A stretch of 37,094 bases of DNA, taken from the NCBI GenBank assembly GCA_021781335.1, contig JAJXXA010000112.1:1-37094 (forward strand). Reading direction: 5' to 3'. Of this stretch, positions 32,720-37,094 are shown in pieces. Within the stretch, counting starts at the first letter, position 1. Each line of letters opens with the position of its first letter. The translations under genes were made by a program, and so were the position numbers. The stretch is from Actinomycetes bacterium. Lineage in GTDB: Bacteria > Actinomycetota > Acidimicrobiia > Acidimicrobiales > RAAP-2. The notes beneath the pieces were generated by a model that saw only the letters and a list, made by a program, of their open reading frames with translations, had not been told where the DNA came from and did no database searches.

Positions 32720-33013
32720 ATGCGACTACCCATTGACATTGGAACTGTAGAAAGTCAAGTCGAAACTGAAATCCGAACAGTCACGAACGAACTGGCGAGC
32801 AACTTGAGTCTGCTGGTCAGCGTGGAACAAGCAGCGGCGATTCTCGGGATCGGACGAACGCGATTCTTCGATCTCGTCATGAGTCACGCCGTTACCAGTG
32901 TGAAGATCGGACGACGTCGTTTGATCGTTCGTAGTTCACTGGCGGAGTTCGTGGAGCGACTCGTCAGGGACCAGGACTTCGACAAAGAGCGCCGAGCGAT
33001 CACCAACTATTGA
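32720..33013 (+). CDS. Excisionase-like small HTH DNA-binding protein
   Basis: This 97-residue protein has an N-terminal linker and a MerR/excisionase-type winged helix: LLVSVEQAAAILGIGRTRFFDLVMSHAVTSVKIGRRRLIVRSSLAEFVERL. Such proteins bend DNA at attachment sites and set recombination direction. The ATG at 32720 has AAGGGG about 6 bases upstream, and an in-frame ATG 15 codons earlier is less likely. It converges on the integrase gene and overlaps its end by 7 bp, the usual int/xis arrangement. The decamer repeats near the island ends could be its targets or those of the integrase. Confidence 0.75.
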   Translation: MRLPIDIGTVESQVETEIRTVTNELASNLSLLVSVEQAAAILGIGRTRFFDLVMSHAVTSVKIGRRRLIVRSSLAEFVERLVRDQDFDKERRAITNY

Positions 33014-34149
33014 TCCCAAAGCACGCTGTTCATCGCCTCAGCCGCAGCTTCGCGGTCTGGCGCCAGGATGTGTCCATAGACGTCAGCGGTCATACGGATC
33101 GACGCGTGACCAAGAACCTCACTGACGACCTGCAACTTGACACCCTGAGCCAGCATCAAACTTGCTGCCGAGTGGCGAAGTTCGTGCGGGTGCCAGTGTC
33201 CCAGTCCCGCTTCATCACAGACGTCATGGAAGTCGCGATTCAAGTTCCTCGGGTCCAGCGGTCCGCCGACAAGTGAAGTGAATATGTAGTCAGTCGGCAC
33301 CCATTCCGGAGGAAGTGTCGTCGCGGCGAGTTCCTGCTGGCGACGATGAACTTGAAGCTTGGCGACAATCTGAGCGGGAAGATTTATCGAACGTCGACTG
33401 CGCGCGGTCTTAGTGTCCGACGTAATGAGCTTCCCGCCTTCGAGCTTGAGTTGCCGACGAATCGAGATCACGCCGGCCTTCTCGTCGTAGTCCTGCCACT
33501 TAAGTCCGAGTGCCTCGCCGCGACGCAGTCCCGTCGAGAGCATCAGCGAGTACAGGACCTCGTGTCGGTGTCCCTTCAGAGCGTCGAGGAGGAGTCGGGC
33601 TTCCTCGGGCGTCAACGTCCTACCTTCTTTCCGCACTGCCTTCGGAGCCCTCGACAGTCTCGCAACGTTGCGCGTCACGCTCCCCCACCTAATACCTTGA
33701 TCGATGGCTTGAGCGAACACGAAGCGAATTCGCTGGACCGTAGAAACCGAGAGACCGCTATCGAGCTTCTGAGAAATCAATCGGTCGACATCGGCGGCCG
33801 ATAGATTTGCCACCAATCTGCGACCCAGGGTCGGGATGATGTGGTGATCGAAGATCCGCTTGTAGTTGCTCGACGCGCTCGGTGCCACTTGGTGACGCAG
33901 CACGTCCTCGTACCAACTGTTGAAGAGCTGCGAGACGGTGAGCGTCGTGTCGGGAAGCGGAATGCCATCGTCGAGGTGGCGCTGCAACTCCTTCAGTTTC
34001 TTGACCAGTTCGCCACGCGTCTTCGCGCTGACCGTCTTTCTACGCGGTCGTCCATCCGGTCCGTAACCGAGGGAGAGTACCCCCAACCACCTTCCATCGG
34101 ACGATCGTTGGTAGATCGAACCCTCGCCATTGCCTCTGGATCCCGCCAT
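33007..34149 (-). CDS. int: Tyrosine recombinase (site-specific integrase)
   Basis: This 380-residue integrase appears intact. The N-terminal arm-binding part GEGSIYQRSSDGRWLGVLSLG (10-30) is of the AP2-like type, then comes a SAM-like core-binding domain (about 70-170), then the catalytic domain with arginine in STGLRRGEALGL (R209), lysine region TKTARSRR, HPHELRH (H322, R325), LGH (H348) and nucleophile Y358 in ADVYGH. It would integrate the island into the tRNA-Val gene, whose 3' end lies about 107 bp from the start codon. No strong ribosome site precedes the ATG. Confidence 0.93.
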   Translation of the reverse strand: MAGSRGNGEGSIYQRSSDGRWLGVLSLGYGPDGRPRRKTVSAKTRGELVKKLKELQRHLDDGIPLPDTTLTVSQLFNSWYEDVLRHQVAPSASSNYKRIFDHHIIPTLGRRLVANLSAADVDRLISQKLDSGLSVSTVQRIRFVFAQAIDQGIRWGSVTRNVARLSRAPKAVRKEGRTLTPEEARLLLDALKGHRHEVLYSLMLSTGLRRGEALGLKWQDYDEKAGVISIRRQLKLEGGKLITSDTKTARSRRSINLPAQIVAKLQVHRRQQELAATTLPPEWVPTDYIFTSLVGGPLDPRNLNRDFHDVCDEAGLGHWHPHELRHSAASLMLAQGVKLQVVSEVLGHASIRMTADVYGHILAPDREAAAEAMNSVLWDQ

Positions 34150-34165
34150 TTCAAACCCGCTTTCG

Positions 34166-34187
34166 CGTTGATGACACCGTTGCTGAC
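34166..34187 (+). repeat. Decamer pair (putative integrase arm sites, right end)
   Basis: CGTTGATGAC (34166-34175) and CGTTGCTGAC (34178-34187) have the 12-bp spacing. They lie between int and the tRNA, ending 96 bp before the 19-bp core. The second copy also forms a hairpin with the following bases (ACCGTTG/CAACGGT). Confidence 0.6.
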
Positions 34188-34255
34188 AACGGTCGCAAGA
34201 AGCGGGAAAACGGAAAATGTTGAAAAAATAAAGTACCTCTGATGAGGTGAAATAG

Positions 34256-34332
34256 TGGTGGGCCGTACAGGACTTGAACCTGTGACCCCTTGCGTGTCAT
34301 GCAAGTGCGCTACCAGACTGCGCCAACGGCCC
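34256..34332 (-). tRNA. tRNA-Val (anticodon GAC)
   Basis: The minus strand folds into a complete cloverleaf: acceptor GGGCCGT/ACGGCCC, D stem GCGC/GCGC, anticodon stem CTTGC/GCAAG with loop ATGACAC (anticodon GAC at 34296-34298), variable loop GGGTC, T stem ACAGG/CCTGT with loop TTCAAGT, discriminator A, and an encoded CCA (34256-34258). It reads GUC/GUU valine codons. Its 3' half is the attachment site of the adjacent island, and the gene remains intact because the element restores it. Confidence 0.95.
34268..34301 (-). other. attR within tRNA-Val
   Basis: This is the partner of the repeat at 26164-26197. It runs from the T arm through the anticodon loop. The best-conserved 19 bp are 34283-34301, so crossover probably happens in the anticodon arm. 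Confidence 0.65.
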
Positions 34333-34438
34333 CTAAGGGTTCAACCTTACCACTCGAGAAGTTGCCGACGAACCTCGCGGCAGAAATGGCAAACACAATC
34401 AGTCAAAAGCTCACAGTGCGAGAAGAGGGCGCTCGATC

Positions 34439-36187
34439 TCAGCCCGCGCCGCTACCCGCGGTGACCTTGCTTGTGGTCGTGGGACTCGTGGGTGCTGGTC
34501 CGTTGTGCGTCAAGTTGCACGCGCGAGGGTCATAGGGTTCCAGTGCTTGATTCACGAGACTCGGTGCGCTGAAGTAAGCGCTGGATTTCACACCGGGCGG
34601 ATCAAAAGCGACCGCCGTCGAGGAACTCGATGAGGGTGTTCCCGTTTGGGTCTTCTTGGTCTTGGAATGCGTAGGCGCTGTTGCCGTGGGTCGAACCGTG
34701 AGTCCAGTACCAATCTGGAGGGTCACCAACGATCCGGGCGTGACCGCCGACGGGTTGTAACCGAGGATCGCGGGGCCCTCGAGTTGCGCGAGCACCGTTT
34801 GGGCGGCGGCGAGTCCCGGACTGGTCCAGTTAGAAGATGCTGGAGGTCGAGGTCCTCCGTACCAGACAACGGTCTCTCCCACCTTACCCACGGGTGTGCC
34901 CGCGGTACTTGAAGAGATGCGAAAGCCTTTTGCGCGCAGCGCGGTGGTAACGCTCTGTGACTGTGAGGCAGTTCCCGATGCGTTCACGATCGCCAAGGGG
35001 AAACTGCTCGACTTGGGCAGTGCCGTCCCCGTGAATGCGTTTGTGCCGTTCGTGATGCCCAGGACTTGATCGATGGTCGAAAGGCCATTGGGCTGGACCG
35101 GAAACGCCACATCGCCGTAGTAATAGCCCTGGTACAGGTACGAGCCGGTCTCGACCTGGATCAGCGGATAGGTCAGTTGAAGGATCTTGTTGATGTTCGT
35201 GTGGGCAAAGCGCTGCGCAAGGCTCACCATGTGCGATTCACTGAATCCTGAGTCCACCGTCAAGTTCGGAAGTACCGACGTCGCAATCCCCTGGTCGGTG
35301 ATCGGGTTTCCGAGTCCGCGTGCGGCCAACTTTGAGGCGATCACTCGAAGGAATTCGTGGGTCCGGCGGATCCGCGCGAGGTCCGAGAGTCCTTCCTGGG
35401 GCCACGTTGAGGGCTGGTGATTCGACGGGTTGGGTTGAATCTGCAGGTGCCTTGCACGCACCACCTGCAGCGAGCGAACACCGTTCAACAGGTAGCACCC
35501 TGGTCGCTCGATGTTAAGTCCGGACTCCTTGTCGTAGATCGGCACCGGGAAGTACATGTAGACCCCGCCAATGGCGTCGACGACGTTGGCGAAGGTGTCG
35601 AAATTCAGTTCAACGTAGTGATTGATTGGAATGGCGAAGTCTTCTTCAATGGCCGTGACCAACTGACTGGGGCCCTCGTAGAGAGCTGCGTCGATCTTGT
35701 TCGCGCCGATGATTCGTGCGTTGGGAACGAACAGGTCGCGTGGGATCGAGAGCAGGGAGACCGCTCCGGTCGTCGGGTTCAGGTGGACGATCATGACGAT
35801 ATCGCTGTTGACACCGGTGACACCTTGCGAACAGAGTCCGTATGCGGCGTTCTGCACTGCGAGGCCGCACCTCGTAGTTGAACCGATGAGAAGAATGTTC
35901 TCGGTCGAACCAACCGACTGAAGACTCTTCACCACCCTTCGATGAACGAGCGATCCGAGGTAGTAGTAGTCAGCGACCACGCCGCCGACGATGAGAACGA
36001 CCACGAGACCCAGCGCGATGAGACTTCTAAAGAGCCACGTGCGAGAACGGCTCCGCGATGCTCGACGCGCGCGCGTCGGCCCTCGGCGCTCCTGGTTGAT
36101 TCTTTCGCCGAGCGCTCGTAGGCGATCGCCATTCGCAACCGGCACCGACCTCGCGCTCATATCACCGCGACGATTAGCTTCGGGCAC
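34439..36187 (-). CDS. LytR-CpsA-Psr family cell-wall ligase
   Basis: This 582-residue protein has a basic cytoplasmic N terminus (1-50), one membrane helix (about 51-72), an LCP domain (about 95-330) with NSDIVMIVHLNPTTGAVSLLSIPRDLFV and VRARHLQ, which provide the phosphate- and metal-binding Asp and Arg residues, and a LytR_C domain (about 390-480, PLAIVNASG...ALRAKGFRISS). A Ser/Thr-rich low-complexity tail follows. LCP enzymes attach glycopolymers such as teichoic acid or arabinogalactan to peptidoglycan outside the membrane. The GTG start at 36187 is supported by TAGAAT six bases upstream. ATG nine codons later is an alternative. Confidence 0.9.
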   Translation of the reverse strand: MPEANRRGDMSARSVPVANGDRLRALGERINQERRGPTRARRASRSRSRTWLFRSLIALGLVVVLIVGGVVADYYYLGSLVHRRVVKSLQSVGSTENILLIGSTTRCGLAVQNAAYGLCSQGVTGVNSDIVMIVHLNPTTGAVSLLSIPRDLFVPNARIIGANKIDAALYEGPSQLVTAIEEDFAIPINHYVELNFDTFANVVDAIGGVYMYFPVPIYDKESGLNIERPGCYLLNGVRSLQVVRARHLQIQPNPSNHQPSTWPQEGLSDLARIRRTHEFLRVIASKLAARGLGNPITDQGIATSVLPNLTVDSGFSESHMVSLAQRFAHTNINKILQLTYPLIQVETGSYLYQGYYYGDVAFPVQPNGLSTIDQVLGITNGTNAFTGTALPKSSSFPLAIVNASGTASQSQSVTTALRAKGFRISSSTAGTPVGKVGETVVWYGGPRPPASSNWTSPGLAAAQTVLAQLEGPAILGYNPSAVTPGSLVTLQIGTGLTVRPTATAPTHSKTKKTQTGTPSSSSSTAVAFDPPGVKSSAYFSAPSLVNQALEPYDPRACNLTHNGPAPTSPTTTSKVTAGSGAG

Positions 36188-36193
36188 CTGCCA

Positions 36194-36199
36194 ATTCTA
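36194..36199 (-). promoter_or_regulatory. -10 element of LCP gene (leaderless type)
   Basis: TAGAAT is followed by six bases and GTG at 36187. There is no Shine-Dalgarno sequence for this start. Confidence 0.5.
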
Positions 36200-36372
36200 G
36201 GTGCGGCGGCACTGCAGTTCACGCTACCTCCGTGTTCCCTCGTCATCGAAGGTCCCGACGAAACGGTCCGTGTCACGTCGTCTCTACGTGCTTCGTGCGC
36301 GAGGGATGTCAGTAATGGACTACCTGGAGTGACCCCTCGAAATTCACCTTCGTCTTCTTTCGACGTCACGCA

Positions 36373-37032
36373 TCACGTCTTATTGACAACAGAGAGAGAT
36401 GGAGGCGACACTTCGAGCGGGAGGACCGCTTGTCCGCGGTTGTTGCGCAACACCTGCTCGAAGAACACCTCGACGGTGGCGCGCGCGTCGCCTAATGCGT
36501 CGTGCCCCCCCGGCTCGATGCCGTAGTAGAGACAGAGTTGCTCGAGTCCGCGACGGGGACGTTCGTCACGGCTCGGTTCAATCGCCCAGTCGTGCTCGAT
36601 GACGTCGATCACCTGGAGCAACGAGACGTCGAGCGAGTCATCATCGAGACTCTTACCGATGACCGAGTGATAGCTGCGGCGAAACATTTCAATGTCGAAG
36701 CGCACAACGTTGGCACCCACGAAATACGCACCTTGGTGCTGATAACTCCGCAAGATCTCAGCAGCACGGACCAGCCCGCCTTCGACGCTGTAGACGTGGT
36801 GCGTCGAACGCTTCTGTTCAATCGAGTCGAGCGAGAGGCCGTGGACGCGCTGCGCCGCGGGCGCAATGGGTCGGTCCGGTAGGACGAAGAAGTGCTCGCT
36901 CCATTCGAGGCGACCGTAACGGTAGGCGCAAAAACCGTAGGAAATCGCCCGTTCTGAGGTGACGTCTAGACCCGTTGTCTCGGTGTCGAACCCCACGACT
37001 AGTTCGGGTACTCGCAGATACTTTCGCGCCAC
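36373..37032 (-). CDS. DEDDh 3'-5' exonuclease, DnaQ-like
   Basis: About 219 residues form an RNase T/DnaQ-type exonuclease: VVGFDTETTG (first Asp and Glu, D16/E18), VRFDIEMFRRSY (second Asp) and GGHDALGDARATVEVF (catalytic His and last Asp). The middle HGLSLDSIE matches the family. It removes nucleotides from 3' ends. It lacks a polymerase-binding tail that would mark a true Pol III epsilon subunit, so a stand-alone repair or RNA role is possible. The GTG at 37032 is preferred because AAAGG lies 7 bases upstream. An earlier start would add 14 non-family residues. Confidence 0.85.
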   Translation of the reverse strand: MARKYLRVPELVVGFDTETTGLDVTSERAISYGFCAYRYGRLEWSEHFFVLPDRPIAPAAQRVHGLSLDSIEQKRSTHHVYSVEGGLVRAAEILRSYQHQGAYFVGANVVRFDIEMFRRSYHSVIGKSLDDDSLDVSLLQVIDVIEHDWAIEPSRDERPRRGLEQLCLYYGIEPGGHDALGDARATVEVFFEQVLRNNRGQAVLPLEVSPPSLSVVNKT

Positions 37033-37094
37033 GTTCCAACCTTTACAGCCAGGTGTCACACGGCAACTGGTCAAACCTAAAAATATCGTAAACC

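Larger units (their letters stand above)
26164..34301. mobile_element. 8.1-kb tRNA-Val integrative defence island
   Basis: The island is bounded by near-repeats of the tRNA-Val 3' half. It carries, left to right, an SDH-type protease, a two-gene operon of unknown function, HerA, SIR2, an excisionase-like protein and a tyrosine integrase next to the tRNA. Decamer pairs lie about 100 bp inside both ends. Base composition is visibly more A+T-rich than the flanks. It has no conjugation or phage structural genes, so it would need to be moved by other elements. Confidence 0.7.

Noticed and set aside
1..37094. CRISPR array, rRNA, or transposase-based insertion sequence
   Set aside because: No regularly spaced long direct repeats, no rRNA-like sequence and no transposase ORF or terminal inverted repeats were seen.

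Overview
The window looks like chromosome of a high-GC Gram-positive bacterium (Actinomycetota, possibly Acidimicrobiia-like; the phylum is moderately supported and the class is a guess). Host-type genes include an O-acetylserine cysteine pathway, LytR-CpsA-Psr and DnaQ-like proteins, PadR, MarR and AraC regulators, and large FtsX-type ABC exporters. Many genes have a TANNNT -10 element only 6 to 10 bases before the start codon and no Shine-Dalgarno sequence. That is the architecture of leaderless mRNAs, which are common in Actinomycetota.

Layout. 0.1-13.9 kb is ordinary GC-rich chromosome. It holds a DksA/TraR-like protein that has lost its zinc cysteines, cysK-cysE behind a translated 18-codon leader ORF, an exporter-MarR pair with a palindromic operator over the promoter, a second MFS exporter, an AraC-VOC pair, a three-gene ABC exporter operon, and a flavin-reductase-like gene coupled to ada. 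14.0-24.2 kb is a looser accessory region with small acetyltransferases, two aminoglycoside-phosphotransferase-like kinases, a PadR-controlled membrane protein, small membrane proteins, a gene broken by one in-frame TGA, and the decayed 3' end of an integrase gene.

24.2-34.3 kb is a more A+T-rich integration hotspot at a tRNA-Val(GAC) gene. The right-hand island (about 8.1 kb, 26,164-34,301) is bounded by a 34-bp near-repeat of the tRNA 3' half. It carries an intact tyrosine integrase, an excisionase-like protein, a Sir2-HerA antiphage pair, an SDH/ClpP-fold serine protease and a small two-gene operon of unknown function. Abutting it on the left is a short integrase-free unit (about 24.25-26.18 kb) carrying a DUF5343 gene coupled to a Swt1-type HEPN gene, which resembles a cis-mobilisable passenger. 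Pairs of the decamer CGTTGCTGAC, 12 bp apart, sit about 100 bp inside both ends of the large island, again at the left end of the small unit, and once more at 16.5 kb. I read these as integrase arm-type or accessory sites.

34.4-37.1 kb returns to host chromosome: an LCP cell-wall ligase and a DEDDh exonuclease. The most interesting parts are the DUF5343-HEPN pair and the Sir2-HerA/SDH island with its arm-site repeats. Sir2-HerA is a known defence system. The others are candidates by association only.
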